DNA of 64,000 nt, taken from NCBI GenBank assembly GCA_034112105.1, contig JAWUVZ010000086.1, forward strand, positions 1 through 64,000, written 5' to 3'. Source of the stretch: Glaciecola sp034112105 (GTDB taxonomy: Bacteria > Pseudomonadota > Gammaproteobacteria > Enterobacterales > Alteromonadaceae). Position numbers and translations under genes: made by a program. Under the pieces are notes generated by a model. It did not search any database. It was given only the letters and a program-made list of their open reading frames with translations, and was not told where the DNA came from. Positions 34,808 to 44,964 of the stretch are shown here, in pieces. Numbering within the stretch: position 1 is the first letter of the stretch; the number at the start of each line of letters is the position of its first letter.

Positions 34808-37267
34808 CTAAATCACTTTCGACATATCATTGAGAACGTCACGCAAGCCTATGATCCGCTTTTGCGTATTGACGTCGTCTTTCGTTGCCTTAATATCACG
34901 CGCTAATGCGACAAGTAGAATAGACAATTTTGCAGATTTATCACCTTTTGACATTACGTTCTGCAATTCATTGAGTAAGGTCCTAGCTGCATCAATATTC
35001 AATTTAGCTAAACCACCATCGCGCTCTAGTTGATCAATATACGCCAACGCAATAACCGGATTTGCAGGCCAAGTGACCTGAAATTGCTGTTGAGGATTAA
35101 AGGTATTCCCCATATTTGCTAACTTCGCAGCAGCTAGTTCGTTCTCCGTCAAAAATTCACTGACTTGTAAATCCATCACATCAAGACCCCGCAGGATTTC
35201 AGTACCGTAAATTTTTCCGTTGTACCAGTATGTCGACCAGTAACCACCAATCACCATTCGTTCATCATGAATAGGCCCACGATCAAAATAAGCTATTTCA
35301 ACCGGATTTTCCGTATCGCTAAAATCGATAACAGACAAACCACCTTGATACCAAGCTTGAACAAAAATGTCACGCCCCGGCACTGGCACTACTGAGCCAT
35401 TGTGAGCAACGCAATTCTCTTGTTCCGATTGCGGCGCATCAATTTTATAATAGCTTTGGAATGTCAACTTACCTTCTTTAACATCATAAAACGCGTTGGC
35501 TCCCCAAGATTTTGGGTCAGATGCTCTGCAACGGGGTTGAGTACCACCTCCCCACTCATCGGTAAATAGAACTTTTGTACCATCGTTATTAAAGGTTGCT
35601 GAATGCCAATAGGCAAAACCGGGATCTGACACCGCATCAATCCGTTTTGGCTGCAACGGGTCGGTAATATCTAACAAGATACCATTACCTGAACACGCAC
35701 CCGCAGCCAATTTCAATGCTGGAAATACGGTAATATCATGACATTGGTCTGTCATATTAGTGCGTTGAGTACCTTCGCCATGATCGCCACCACGCCATAG
35801 GCCCGAGAGGCGGCCTTCATCATCAGCAAAAACCGCAGGACTTGAGGTAATGCGGGATTTTTGTGGATTTTTCACTGGTATTTCGATTACATCTATACGA
35901 AACAATGCCGTTCGATTATCACCCGGGATGTCACCGATGCAGCCTTCTAATTCATCTTCATCTCGCACGCCTGCTGTACCAGAGTTGTAGACGACAATAG
36001 TGTCTTCATCTGAGGAGACAATTGAATGAGTGTGCGAGCCTCTGCAGGTTTGCACTAAGCCGACCTGTCTTGGCATGCTGATATCTGAGATATCAAAAAT
36101 ACGTAAACCTCTAAAACGCTCGTCGCTGACATCGTCGCTAATACCTTGTAACCCGCAATCAATACGACCTCTAGTTTGTTCTACCGACATGATCAGTAAA
36201 TCACCTACAATGGAAACATCACCCTGACCACCCGGACAAACAATGGAGCTTGCTAGGCTAGGCTCACCATTATCACTTAAATTATAAATATTGAAGCCAT
36301 GGTAATTACCAGCAACTAGAATATTGCCTGAAAATGCCATATCTGTATTCCAAAAACTCAGTAACGGCCAGCGTTCTGCCCACTCTGTTTTTGCGTCTCC
36401 ACCGTCGTGATCTTCTCTACTTGCGGATTTATCGTCCAATGATGGCATTTTTATCGGTGGTAAATTTGAGGGGTTTTTGGGGTCGAAAAAACCATTCGGT
36501 CTTGGCAGTGTTTTAATTAATTTGAGATTTAAAGCAGCTTCACCTGCATCCCTAAAGCCTGCTTGCAGTCCAACTCTCTTATCCGTCGACAGGCCTGACA
36601 ACAACGTATCCATTCGTGTAATTTCTGCTTCTTGGTCATTAACAATATCATTAATAAAATCATACAGAATGGGATCGTATGCTGAACCTGATTGTTCAAG
36701 TAGGTCCTCAACCATGGTAACGGCACCTTCATGATGAGGTATCATCAAACTCAAGAATAGACGGTCGAATTCAGTGCCTTTTGCAGCCTTAAGTTCGTCC
36801 ATTTCATTTGTACTCGCCATGCCCATTAAGCTGTGGTCCATATGCATGGAATGATCAATATCAGTAACTTCACCGCGTTGTTCTAACCAGTCTCGCATAA
36901 ACGCAATTTCATCGGCTTGTGATTTACGAATACGACCTGCAATATCAATTATCTCTTCATTGTTAGTTCTATCATCGACCAACACAGCCATGTCCACAGC
37001 TTGTCCATGATGTGGGATCATGTTTTGCATGAATAAGGCATCGTCACGAGTGAAACTTGTATTAGCTATTTTGACCGCATCTTGGGCACTCAGAGTCCGT
37101 GATGTTTGTCCGGGCGCGCCGGGCTGAACGATAGGAGGTGCTTCTTGCGCTTCTCCTTGCATTGTATCGGAAGGCAACTGAGCAACGCAGGCTGAACTTA
37201 AAACGCTCAGACCAAATAAAGCGGTATACGACAAACGAGTTTGTGATTTGGTGGAGACAATTGGCAT
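34808..37267 (-). CDS. Lipoprotein with two DUF305 segments and a C-terminal LVIVD beta-propeller
   Basis: 819 aa from ATG 37267; a TTG nine codons upstream opens the frame, but AGGA suits the ATG and the signal peptide (MPIVSTKSQTRLSYTALFGLSVLSSAC) begins there. The lipobox SSAC gives a lipidated Cys. The next ~220 residues hold two DUF305-type units, each with an M-I-P-H-H motif (FMQNMIPHHGQAVDM and LFLSLMIPHHEGAVTM), a ferritin-like helical arrangement with potential metal ligands. The rest is a secreted LVIVD/choice-of-anchor-like propeller with many 'D-I-T-D-P-x-x-P' type repeats. The function is unknown; copper or other metal handling is possible. Confidence 0.8.
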   Translation of the reverse strand: MPIVSTKSQTRLSYTALFGLSVLSSACVAQLPSDTMQGEAQEAPPIVQPGAPGQTSRTLSAQDAVKIANTSFTRDDALFMQNMIPHHGQAVDMAVLVDDRTNNEEIIDIAGRIRKSQADEIAFMRDWLEQRGEVTDIDHSMHMDHSLMGMASTNEMDELKAAKGTEFDRLFLSLMIPHHEGAVTMVEDLLEQSGSAYDPILYDFINDIVNDQEAEITRMDTLLSGLSTDKRVGLQAGFRDAGEAALNLKLIKTLPRPNGFFDPKNPSNLPPIKMPSLDDKSASREDHDGGDAKTEWAERWPLLSFWNTDMAFSGNILVAGNYHGFNIYNLSDNGEPSLASSIVCPGGQGDVSIVGDLLIMSVEQTRGRIDCGLQGISDDVSDERFRGLRIFDISDISMPRQVGLVQTCRGSHTHSIVSSDEDTIVVYNSGTAGVRDEDELEGCIGDIPGDNRTALFRIDVIEIPVKNPQKSRITSSPAVFADDEGRLSGLWRGGDHGEGTQRTNMTDQCHDITVFPALKLAAGACSGNGILLDITDPLQPKRIDAVSDPGFAYWHSATFNNDGTKVLFTDEWGGGTQPRCRASDPKSWGANAFYDVKEGKLTFQSYYKIDAPQSEQENCVAHNGSVVPVPGRDIFVQAWYQGGLSVIDFSDTENPVEIAYFDRGPIHDERMVIGGYWSTYWYNGKIYGTEILRGLDVMDLQVSEFLTENELAAAKLANMGNTFNPQQQFQVTWPANPVIALAYIDQLERDGGLAKLNIDAARTLLNELQNVMSKGDKSAKLSILLVALARDIKATKDDVNTQKRIIGLRDVLNDMSKVI

Positions 37268-37569
37268 AAAAGACAAGTCCTTTTGAAGTGTCAAAGTTTA
37301 TAAAATGGGGTTGCAGATTAGTTGCAAAATTAATCGGTGTAAACCCTTCAACATTTTATCGGCTAAAAAATGATAGCTCCGGCGTAAAGCCTCTGTCATG
37401 CCGCTTATATAAAAAATGCAGCTCAATGTAAAATAAATGAGTCTTTGTTGTTAAAATACTGTACAACTGAATTTGCCTTTTTGTTAATTAAACACGGACA
37501 ATTGATACAACAACATGCACTCATGAGTATGTTTGTTATCAATTTTTAGCCAAAACTGAGAGTAATAAT

Positions 37570-38943
37570 ATGCTAAAAAATAGACTTGATGGAGAAGTTC
37601 AACCCGGTTTTAAATGGGGCCCATTTACGATGCGGATCCCGCTAATTCATTTACGTTTTTCGTTGGCAGACATGCTACAAGGCTTAGCAGTAGCTGGTGC
37701 GACCGGCATGGCACTAGTACCTTATTTTATGGCCTTGTTGGGCCTTAGCTTTGAAGAAGCCGTAACCATGGCAATGTTTCATAGCTTACTAATCTCTTTT
37801 TCCTGGATGTTCTTTGGCGACCCGTACGCACCAGGTTGGTTAACACCCGCAATCCCCTTCGTTGTGGCCTTTATCACAGCACCAGCTTATTTAGGTGATC
37901 ATACATCCCAATTTCAAGCCATGACTGCACTTTCATTAAATTTTGCATTCATTCTAATTTTTTTAGGCGCAACAGGGCTCGGAGAAAAATTAATTAAAAT
38001 TGTGCCCAATGTGTTTAAAGGGGGCATTATACTTGGCGCAGCGGTTGCTGCTTTTTTACGTGTTACCAAAGACGGTGATGCAGCGAACGTGTTTCAGTCG
38101 GCACCTATCGCGGGTACTTTAGGTGTTGTTGTTTGCTTAGTTTTTGCATTTTCTAAACCCTTACATGCCATTGCGACGGACAAAAGGTGGTTAGCGAAGC
38201 TTCTCGGATTTGGCTTACTTCCCGGCTTTATTGTTGCAGGCACGGTTGGTTATTTTACCGGCGAATTTGAATACAATATCCGTTGGGAAATATTAGATGT
38301 TGGGGCGTCAGCAACTTCATTGTGGGAGAAAGCGTCACCATTCGCGATTGGTTGGCCATCAATAGATACTTTCCTTGCGTCTTTTCCATTGGCATTAATC
38401 ACCTATATCTTGTTTTTCGGTGATGTGGTTACTGGCAACGAAATGATAGAACAAGCACAGAAATCTCGCAGCGATGAAAAATTAGAACTCAATGGCAGCC
38501 GTGCGCATATGGCTACTGGCATCAGAAACATATTAATGGCTATTATCGCTCCGTTTTTTGCTACTCAAGGAGTACTGTGGACAGGAATTCAAGTCATTCT
38601 TCTAAAGCGTTGGACGCAAGGTCGTGACAAGTTAGATTCAATTTTCGACAGTATTGGAAGTTTTTATGCTTTTGGTCTGCCCTTTTTGTTCGTCTTCCTG
38701 CCACTAGTTACTTTATTACAACCACTATTGCCAGTTGCGTTGGCCGTCACCTTGGTGCTAACTGCGTTTGCTTGTGCTACCTTGGCTTTATCCCTTGTAC
38801 AGGATGCCACAGAGCGCGGTGCAATGGTAATAACAGCAATGGCATTTAGTGTGTTTGAGCCTTGGATTGGCTTACTCGTCGGCGTTATTACTATCATCGG
38901 TTTATGCGGATTTAAAGTATTCAAACCTGAAGAGAATAGTTAA
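37570..38943 (+). CDS. Polytopic membrane permease, probably nucleobase/sulfate-type (NCS2/SulP-like fold)
   Basis: 457 aa with about 12 hydrophobic segments. The opening IHLRFSLADMLQGLAVAGATGMALVPYF and the NVFKGGIILGAAVAAFL segment recall the split helical repeats of NCS2/SulP permeases. I cannot assign a substrate. The next gene (D-2-hydroxyacid dehydrogenase) begins 13 bases after its stop, so the two are likely one operon. The partner enzyme suggests a hydroxy- or keto-acid substrate, but this is inference. Confidence 0.6.
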   Translation: MLKNRLDGEVQPGFKWGPFTMRIPLIHLRFSLADMLQGLAVAGATGMALVPYFMALLGLSFEEAVTMAMFHSLLISFSWMFFGDPYAPGWLTPAIPFVVAFITAPAYLGDHTSQFQAMTALSLNFAFILIFLGATGLGEKLIKIVPNVFKGGIILGAAVAAFLRVTKDGDAANVFQSAPIAGTLGVVVCLVFAFSKPLHAIATDKRWLAKLLGFGLLPGFIVAGTVGYFTGEFEYNIRWEILDVGASATSLWEKASPFAIGWPSIDTFLASFPLALITYILFFGDVVTGNEMIEQAQKSRSDEKLELNGSRAHMATGIRNILMAIIAPFFATQGVLWTGIQVILLKRWTQGRDKLDSIFDSIGSFYAFGLPFLFVFLPLVTLLQPLLPVALAVTLVLTAFACATLALSLVQDATERGAMVITAMAFSVFEPWIGLLVGVITIIGLCGFKVFKPEENS

Positions 38944-38956
38944 TTACAGAAAATAT

Positions 38957-39916
38957 ATGCGCCAAGTTGTATTTTTAGACAGTGCTACTATTGGGGATGG
39001 AATTAATATTCCATCCCCAAATTTTACTCATAAATGGACTAAATTCGACAGAACCAACGCGACTCAAACGCTGATGCGAGCCCAGAATGCGGATCTGATT
39101 ATTACTAATAAAGTGGTTTTTAATAAGGCATTATTAAGTCAACTTCCGCAACTTAGACATATTGCGATTGCCGCAACAGGCACTAACTGTGTTGATTTAC
39201 TGGCCGCGCGAGCGTTTGGAATAGACGTAAGTAATGTGCCTGGTTATGCCACTCGATCGGCGAGCGAACATGTTATGTCAATGATATTGAGTTTACGCCG
39301 TAACTTGCTTGCATTTCAAACCGATATTGCCAAAGGCAAGTGGCAAGCGTCAGATCAATTTTGTTTTTACAATGACCCAATTTTGGATTTATACGGCAGC
39401 ACACTGGGCTTAATCGGCACTGGCGCAATTGCTCAGCAAGTTGCCTATGTTGCCAAGGCATTTGGTATGCGCGTAATATTTCACAGTGTTAGTGAACGTA
39501 AGATTCTGGAGGGAGAGGAACTCGTTTCGCTCAATTATTTGTTAGAAAACTCAGATATTGTGAGCCTGCATTGCCCTCTTACGCCAGCAACTGAAAACCT
39601 TATCAATGCTCGGCGACTGGAGTTAATGCGCCATAGCGCCATCCTAATTAATACAGCAAGAGGTTCAGTCGTTGACTTGGAGGCGCTGCATCATGCGCTA
39701 CTGAATAAGAAAATAGCAGGCGCTGGTATAGACGTTGCACCTCAGGAACCACCGCCTAGCGATTCCATAGTGATGCAATTAAATACATTATTAAATTGTG
39801 TTGTAACTCCTCACACCGCTTGGGCGAGTCAGCAGGCTTCACAACTTTTAATGGACCAAGTCGTTGCCAATTTAAACGCCTTTGTAACAGGCCAATCTAT
39901 TAACATAGTGAATTAA
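38957..39916 (+). CDS. D-isomer-specific 2-hydroxyacid dehydrogenase (glycerate/hydroxypyruvate reductase type)
   Basis: 319 aa from ATG 38957, whose first residues MRQVVFLDSATIG are the natural N-terminus; the open frame continues upstream into the permease gene but should be ignored. The NAD-binding motif is LGLIGTGAIAQQVA. The catalytic trio is visible as Arg in INTARGSVVD, Glu in DVAPQEPP and His in VVTPHTAWAS. The family reduces 2-keto acids to D-2-hydroxy acids; HprA and glycerate dehydrogenase are the closest-looking types. Probably co-transcribed with the preceding permease. Confidence 0.9.
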   Translation: MRQVVFLDSATIGDGINIPSPNFTHKWTKFDRTNATQTLMRAQNADLIITNKVVFNKALLSQLPQLRHIAIAATGTNCVDLLAARAFGIDVSNVPGYATRSASEHVMSMILSLRRNLLAFQTDIAKGKWQASDQFCFYNDPILDLYGSTLGLIGTGAIAQQVAYVAKAFGMRVIFHSVSERKILEGEELVSLNYLLENSDIVSLHCPLTPATENLINARRLELMRHSAILINTARGSVVDLEALHHALLNKKIAGAGIDVAPQEPPPSDSIVMQLNTLLNCVVTPHTAWASQQASQLLMDQVVANLNAFVTGQSINIVN

Positions 39917-40100
39917 ATAAGAGCGCTATGTAAAAGCCTAAAATTCGCTATACCCTCGGCAAAATATAAGATTTCATGGATATAAATAACGCTATAAACT
40001 AGCTTTTTTTATATCTAAAAATAGCCTAAATATCGATTGCAGTTTTTGTCATTTGATGTGAATCTACGCACATTATCACGGCCTGTTTTGGAGACTTTTT

Positions 40101-41441
40101 ATGTCTGAACCTTTACCTGATTTAATTGAAGAGGTGATTAGCCACTCTGAATTGAGTGACAGTGGAATAGGCGTAGCTGCAATTATCGCGCAGGCTGATG
40201 AAGATGAGATGGCATTGCTACTCGAGTCTTTGCCTATAGAACAACGTTTAAGCCTATGGCAGACCCTCCCTGATCATAAAAAACTCGATATACTTATCGC
40301 TATGCGCGGCGATCCTCGTGAAGTACTTGTGCGCGCTACGGAACCTGAACAGTGGGATAAGCTATTTGTCGGTATTGAAGCTGAAGACTTGCTTGAACTG
40401 GCGGATTCACTACCTGAGGAGTTAGTTGAGCGTGCATATGCGGCAATGGATAGAGTACAAAAACAATACTTTACCGAAGCAAACCAATATCCAGAGGAAC
40501 AAGTGGGTCACTGGGTAACGCACGACTATCTCGTGTTACCTTTAAATGCCAGAGTGCGTGAAGGCATTCGTCTTATACGCCGAGAAATGCCGCGTCATAC
40601 AGATATGATCTTTCTAATTAATCGTTCTGGTCATTTCTCCGCAGCGGTCCCGATTGCTAAGCTCTATGCGTTGCCGGAACATGTTCCCCTTGTTGACGTT
40701 GCATTAGACGATTTTCCAGTAATCAATGCTGCTGATGAAGGACAAAAGGTAGCCAAGGACGTCCTATTTTCAACCTATGGCGCGTTGCCTGTTATCGATG
40801 AAAACCGAAAATTAATTGGCAGAATTGACGTGACGACTGCATCGGAATTGAGCGAAGAATATTACGAGCGTCAGCTGATGGCGAGTGCGGGTATGGATGA
40901 AAACGAAGATTTATTTTCACCGGTTCGCCGAAGCGCCAAAGCTCGAGCAATCTGGTTGGGTATTAACTTATTGACTGCATTTTTGGCAAGTGCATTTATC
41001 GGCATGTTTGAAGCAACCCTGCAACAAGTAGTGGCATTGGCTGTTTTGATGCCGGTGGTAGCAAGTATGGGTGGAATTGCGGGTAGTCAAACACTGACTC
41101 TCATTATACGAGGCTTGGCATTGAAACAAGTGACTCCCGCTAACACAATGGTATTACTATCGAAAGAATTAAAAGTCGGTGGTTTAAACGGCTTTATATG
41201 GGCTATTGTAATTGGGCTAGTGGCATTTGCGTGGTTTGGAGATCCTATGCTCGGTATGGTTATCGCTATCGCTATTTTTTTAAATATTGTTGCCGCGGCA
41301 TTTGCGGGTGTCTTTGTGCCCGTGATACTTGATAAATTAAAAATTGACCCCGCACTCTCCGGCTCAGTCATTTTGACAACGGTTACTGATATAGTGGGTT
41401 TTGTCGCGTTCCTAGGTTTAGGAACGATGCTGTTACTTTAG
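40101..41441 (+). CDS. mgtE: Magnesium transporter MgtE
   Basis: Mg2+-gated Mg2+ channel of the inner membrane. 446 aa. The N-terminal MgtE N domain (to about residue 130: ADEDEMALLLESLP, DHKKLDIL) is followed by two CBS domains (about 135-255) and five membrane segments from residue 280 on. MPVVASMGGIAGSQTLTLIIRG is the conserved pore-lining helix signature. GGAGA precedes the ATG. The stop lies 12 bases from the convergent pqiC stop. I see no Mg-sensing riboswitch in the 184-base upstream gap. Confidence 0.95.
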   Translation: MSEPLPDLIEEVISHSELSDSGIGVAAIIAQADEDEMALLLESLPIEQRLSLWQTLPDHKKLDILIAMRGDPREVLVRATEPEQWDKLFVGIEAEDLLELADSLPEELVERAYAAMDRVQKQYFTEANQYPEEQVGHWVTHDYLVLPLNARVREGIRLIRREMPRHTDMIFLINRSGHFSAAVPIAKLYALPEHVPLVDVALDDFPVINAADEGQKVAKDVLFSTYGALPVIDENRKLIGRIDVTTASELSEEYYERQLMASAGMDENEDLFSPVRRSAKARAIWLGINLLTAFLASAFIGMFEATLQQVVALAVLMPVVASMGGIAGSQTLTLIIRGLALKQVTPANTMVLLSKELKVGGLNGFIWAIVIGLVAFAWFGDPMLGMVIAIAIFLNIVAAAFAGVFVPVILDKLKIDPALSGSVILTTVTDIVGFVAFLGLGTMLLL

Positions 41442-41453
41442 CCCATTTTTTAC

Positions 41454-42005
41454 TCATAGCGCTTGATTAATCTGCGCCGCTAAAGTGCCCACTTGCTCGC
41501 GCATTTGTTTTACAGCATTAGCGTATCCGTCACTATTCAAATCATCAACGAGTTGAAAACGAAACAGCTTGGGATCGTCATTCTTTGACAACAATTCAAA
41601 AAAACCTGACAACAATAATTTACCATCTGCGGCTGGATAAAAATGCTCAATTGTCACACTAATGCTATCGCAGTCACTGCACCATGCTACAAAATTACTT
41701 TGCTCATTTAAATTATTTAGGTCATTTAGCAATGCGCGCTGAATGGCGTCATCTAAACTGTCAGCCCAACTATGATAACTTGCCTTAATAAGTACGTGAC
41801 CACTATCACGCATAACTAAGTGATTGGTACTTAAATAAGCAGGAATATTAATTTTGTCTAGTTTAATTCTAGCACTCGTCACTTTCTGCTTTTGTGCTAG
41901 CGGTTTAGCATCCAACAGATAATATGTTGGGACTGGTGCCTGTGACGTTACGCCGCATGACATAAGCAAAAAACAAAATACGATTAACATAAACATTTTT
42001 TGCAT
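41454..42005 (-). CDS. pqiC: PqiC-type outer-membrane lipoprotein (DUF330/ABC-type transport auxiliary)
   Basis: 183 aa. ATG 42005 gives a proper lipoprotein signal with lipobox LMSC. The mature part begins with PVPTYYLLDA, the standard opening of PqiC/DUF330 proteins, and contains ITVEHFYPAADGKLLLSG. It follows pqiB with a one-base gap, completing pqiA-pqiB-pqiC. In E. coli PqiC forms an outer-membrane ring that docks the PqiB tube. The extended upstream frame overlapping pqiB is not used. Confidence 0.9.
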   Translation of the reverse strand: MQKMFMLIVFCFLLMSCGVTSQAPVPTYYLLDAKPLAQKQKVTSARIKLDKINIPAYLSTNHLVMRDSGHVLIKASYHSWADSLDDAIQRALLNDLNNLNEQSNFVAWCSDCDSISVTIEHFYPAADGKLLLSGFFELLSKNDDPKLFRFQLVDDLNSDGYANAVKQMREQVGTLAAQINQAL

Positions 42006-42006
42006 A

Positions 42007-43722
42007 TTAATTGCCTTCTTTATTAGCTGATTGTGGTTGTTTATCACTGCTTGCCGGCTCGCCAAAAACAAGTGAGTTGGGCTGATTCGTTACTTCTTTT
42101 ACGATAGGTTTTATTTCATCTAACGTGACTTCGATTTTCTTTATCATTTGCTCAACCGAACGATAAACTTGAGAGTCTGGTTGTAAGCCCTTTAATGTAG
42201 CCTGCAGTTCTTCTAGGCTCAACTCTATCGTACTCAGCGTCATACTCGCTTTTTCAATCACGCCACCCGTCGTTTTGACCGTTGCATCGGCGCTATCTAT
42301 CAATCCGTTTATATTTGCGAGTGTGGCATTTAATGGTAACTTTTCCAGCTCGCCAAGAATGTTTTCTAACTTTTTAGTTAAACTCGCAAACCCACCTTGC
42401 GCTGCCGGTATTACTGGAAACTCACCAAACTGACCAACCATGCCTATTGGCTTACCACCCGGTTGCAAGCTTACTTTTAAGCTCCCAGTTATCAAATTCG
42501 CATTTTCGATAGACGCCGTCAGACCTTCTTTAATCCAGTCATTGACCATACCTTGAAAAATATCAGTTGATATATATCCATTCTTCATCAAGCGCTCTGG
42601 TTCAAGTTTAATTAAAACAGGAATACGCTCTTCTTTACCAACGCCAGCTATATCAATAATTTCCCAGAATTCCATATAGGGTTCACTTACAGTGCCAAGT
42701 CTAATGCCACGGTATTCTACTGGCGCCCCCTTGTGCAGGCCACCTACACTATCTTCAACCAAAATAACATATTCTATGAACTTGTAATCGCGCTGCTCAT
42801 CAATACTTTCTTGCGAGTCGAAAACTTGAAATTGATGATTTTGTGGTACACCAAGGCCGGGCTCTGCACCGTTGACAAGTCCAAATTCCACACCACCTGC
42901 CACTAGTGTATCCAAGGATGCCATCGTTAAACTGATTCCCTGCGTCGAGGTAGTGATAGTAAGCCCATTCACATTCCAAAATGAGGTGTTTTCAGTAACT
43001 AAATTGTGAAAAGGAGCGTGAATAAAAATGTCATAGTGCGCTTCTTGCTCGAGGTCGTCATAGTATTTTGACTCAACAGCACCCACTTCAAACCCTTTGT
43101 GCAAAACAGGATTGCCTACTTTTAATGGCTTGTTCCCGCGTGAAATTAGTTTTAAATGAATACCGTCTGCATTAAGTGATGTTACCGGAGGAGTTTCAAG
43201 CCCTGCAAATGTAAACTGCTTAACATTTGACTGACCAGGAGATACTTCAATGTAGGCGCCCGACAGTAATGTACCAATTCCAGTAAAACCAGTGGCGCCA
43301 AATCGCGGTTTCACGACCCAGAACTCGCTGTCTTCGACTAAAAAAGAGTCCATCGACTTGTCCACTTCAATATCAACTAAAATAGTTTTTTTGTTTGCAC
43401 TAAAACTAATTTTTTTGACTAGACCGATACCTACATTACGGTTTTTCAATATTGTTTTTTTCGCTTCTAAACCCTCTGCAGTCTCAAATTCAACTTGAAT
43501 ATGAATACCGCTATTTCGCCAATCGTTATAGACCATTCCGATGCCAATAAGGACTGCAATTATCGGCAAGATCCATATTATAGAAAAATTCGATTTATTG
43601 CGGATAAGTGGCGCTGTCGCAGCATCGGCTATAGCAAACTTAGAATTCTGGATGCTTTCGGAATGATCGGTTTTTGTACTTTCAGATGGTCCATTTTCTT
43701 CATTATTATTGTTGTTAGTCAT
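42007..43722 (-). CDS. pqiB: PqiB MCE-domain intermembrane lipid transport protein
   Basis: 571 aa (E. coli PqiB 546). One N-terminal membrane helix (about 45-65: SIIWILPIIAVLIGIGMVY) is followed by three MCE domains (starts near GIHIQVEFETAEGLEAKKT, ADGIHLKLISRGNKPLKVGN and YVILVEDSVGGLHKGAPVEY) and a long helical C-terminal tail. PqiB hexamers span the periplasm as a needle through which lipids pass. Its ATG overlaps the stop of the upstream pqiA half by 4 bp, and pqiC follows after one base. A 571-aa length with three MCE domains excludes the seven-domain YebT type. Confidence 0.95.
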   Translation of the reverse strand: MTNNNNNEENGPSESTKTDHSESIQNSKFAIADAATAPLIRNKSNFSIIWILPIIAVLIGIGMVYNDWRNSGIHIQVEFETAEGLEAKKTILKNRNVGIGLVKKISFSANKKTILVDIEVDKSMDSFLVEDSEFWVVKPRFGATGFTGIGTLLSGAYIEVSPGQSNVKQFTFAGLETPPVTSLNADGIHLKLISRGNKPLKVGNPVLHKGFEVGAVESKYYDDLEQEAHYDIFIHAPFHNLVTENTSFWNVNGLTITTSTQGISLTMASLDTLVAGGVEFGLVNGAEPGLGVPQNHQFQVFDSQESIDEQRDYKFIEYVILVEDSVGGLHKGAPVEYRGIRLGTVSEPYMEFWEIIDIAGVGKEERIPVLIKLEPERLMKNGYISTDIFQGMVNDWIKEGLTASIENANLITGSLKVSLQPGGKPIGMVGQFGEFPVIPAAQGGFASLTKKLENILGELEKLPLNATLANINGLIDSADATVKTTGGVIEKASMTLSTIELSLEELQATLKGLQPDSQVYRSVEQMIKKIEVTLDEIKPIVKEVTNQPNSLVFGEPASSDKQPQSANKEGN

Positions 43723-44339
43723 TCTTCATCCACTTTATCCCAAAGGATCCTTGTATCAAACTGATGAGCGCTAATCATTGTCATTATCACTACCCCAGCA
43801 AAGGCTGTTGCCGCAAAACCAACTTTAATTGACATTATTTCGCCCAATTGTATCAGCGCCACTAAAATAGCAACAACAAATACATCAACCATTGACCACT
43901 TACCTATAAATTCAGTCACTCGATATAATTTGGTGAGTTCATATTGCTTAATTTTATCAGCCCTATTTGCAGAATAGCATAGCCAGGCTAATGCGAACAT
44001 TTTGGCCATTGGCACAATAACACTCGCAATGAAGATGACGGCCGCGATAAAATAGGACTCATGTTCTAAGAACAAAATAATCCCGCCAATGATCGTGCTT
44101 TCAGTGGTATTACCTAGTAGTTCAGTGCTCATAATTGGGTAAATATTTGCAGGTATGTAAAGTAAAACGGCAGTGACTAAAAGACTCAAGGATATTTGAA
44201 CGCTATTTTTAATCCTAGATGACAGTGCCGTATTGCAACGCTTACAGCGCGTTGAAGTAATAGGTGCTAATTTGTGACAAACCAAACAATTGACTAAGCC
44301 GCTGTTTGCAGTTGTTATTGCGTTTGCAGACTCAAGCAT
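43719..44339 (-). CDS. pqiA: PqiA-like membrane protein, second half
   Basis: 206 aa from ATG 44339, preceded by AGGGGG; an in-frame TTG is eight codons upstream. It starts with a zinc-ribbon pattern (CLVCHKLAPITSTRCKRC) followed by four membrane segments, matching one PqiA domain. E. coli PqiA (417 aa) carries two such domains in one chain; here they are split in two genes. It overlaps the first-half gene by eight bases and pqiB by four, so the set is translationally coupled. The inner-membrane base of the Pqi lipid-transport system. Confidence 0.9.
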   Translation of the reverse strand: MLESANAITTANSGLVNCLVCHKLAPITSTRCKRCNTALSSRIKNSVQISLSLLVTAVLLYIPANIYPIMSTELLGNTTESTIIGGIILFLEHESYFIAAVIFIASVIVPMAKMFALAWLCYSANRADKIKQYELTKLYRVTEFIGKWSMVDVFVVAILVALIQLGEIMSIKVGFAATAFAGVVIMTMISAHQFDTRILWDKVDEE

Positions 44340-44964
44340 GTGAAGGCCCCCTAGCCTTTTCAATCCAACACCATAACCGATGGTTGTCGATCATTGACAC
44401 AATATGCGTGAATAGCGGCGCAAAAATAACATATGCCCAAAAAGATGACTCAAGTGAAATGTCGGCCATAGATGTCACTTTTATCAAAGCAACCAAAACG
44501 CCGATTAAAAAAACTTCGGCCATCGACCATGGCAAAATATAACTCATCAATTTACCTAACCATACCGCCGGTAATAGTTCGAAACCTCGATAGGTTGATA
44601 AAATAATAAGGCAGACAGCAAGTAAATAGAGCGTAGGCAGAAGTAAAATAAAGGAAAAAACAAGAACAGCAACAAAGTAGTATTCTTGCAAATATAGCTC
44701 TGTAAAGGTCTGTAATAAATTAATGGTCCGTATTTGTTCATTTGATGAAAAAGAAATAAATGAAAATGTACACGCAATAAACATTAAAATTAAAGCAGTC
44801 AGACTCATAGCCAGAACATATTGCTTAGCGTTATTGTGTCCGACAGCAATGCGGTGATTACATCTCGGACAAGACAAATTAGTGCGATGAAAAATGGCAT
44901 CAGGCATCTTAATTAGAAGATCACACTCTAAACATGCATGCAACTGAGGTTGAGCTTTATTCAT
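44332..44964 (-). CDS. pqiA: PqiA-like membrane protein, first half
   Basis: 210 aa. The N-terminal CLECDLLIKMPDAIFHRTNLSCPRC is a Cx2C...Cx2C zinc-ribbon, followed by about four membrane helices. It corresponds to the N-terminal domain of E. coli PqiA. It heads the operon pqiA1-pqiA2-pqiB-pqiC on the minus strand. PqiABC is induced by paraquat/SoxRS in E. coli; I cannot recognise a soxbox in the 226-base upstream gap. The start ATG has no strong Shine-Dalgarno. Confidence 0.9.
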   Translation of the reverse strand: MNKAQPQLHACLECDLLIKMPDAIFHRTNLSCPRCNHRIAVGHNNAKQYVLAMSLTALILMFIACTFSFISFSSNEQIRTINLLQTFTELYLQEYYFVAVLVFSFILLLPTLYLLAVCLIILSTYRGFELLPAVWLGKLMSYILPWSMAEVFLIGVLVALIKVTSMADISLESSFWAYVIFAPLFTHIVSMIDNHRLWCWIEKARGPSHA

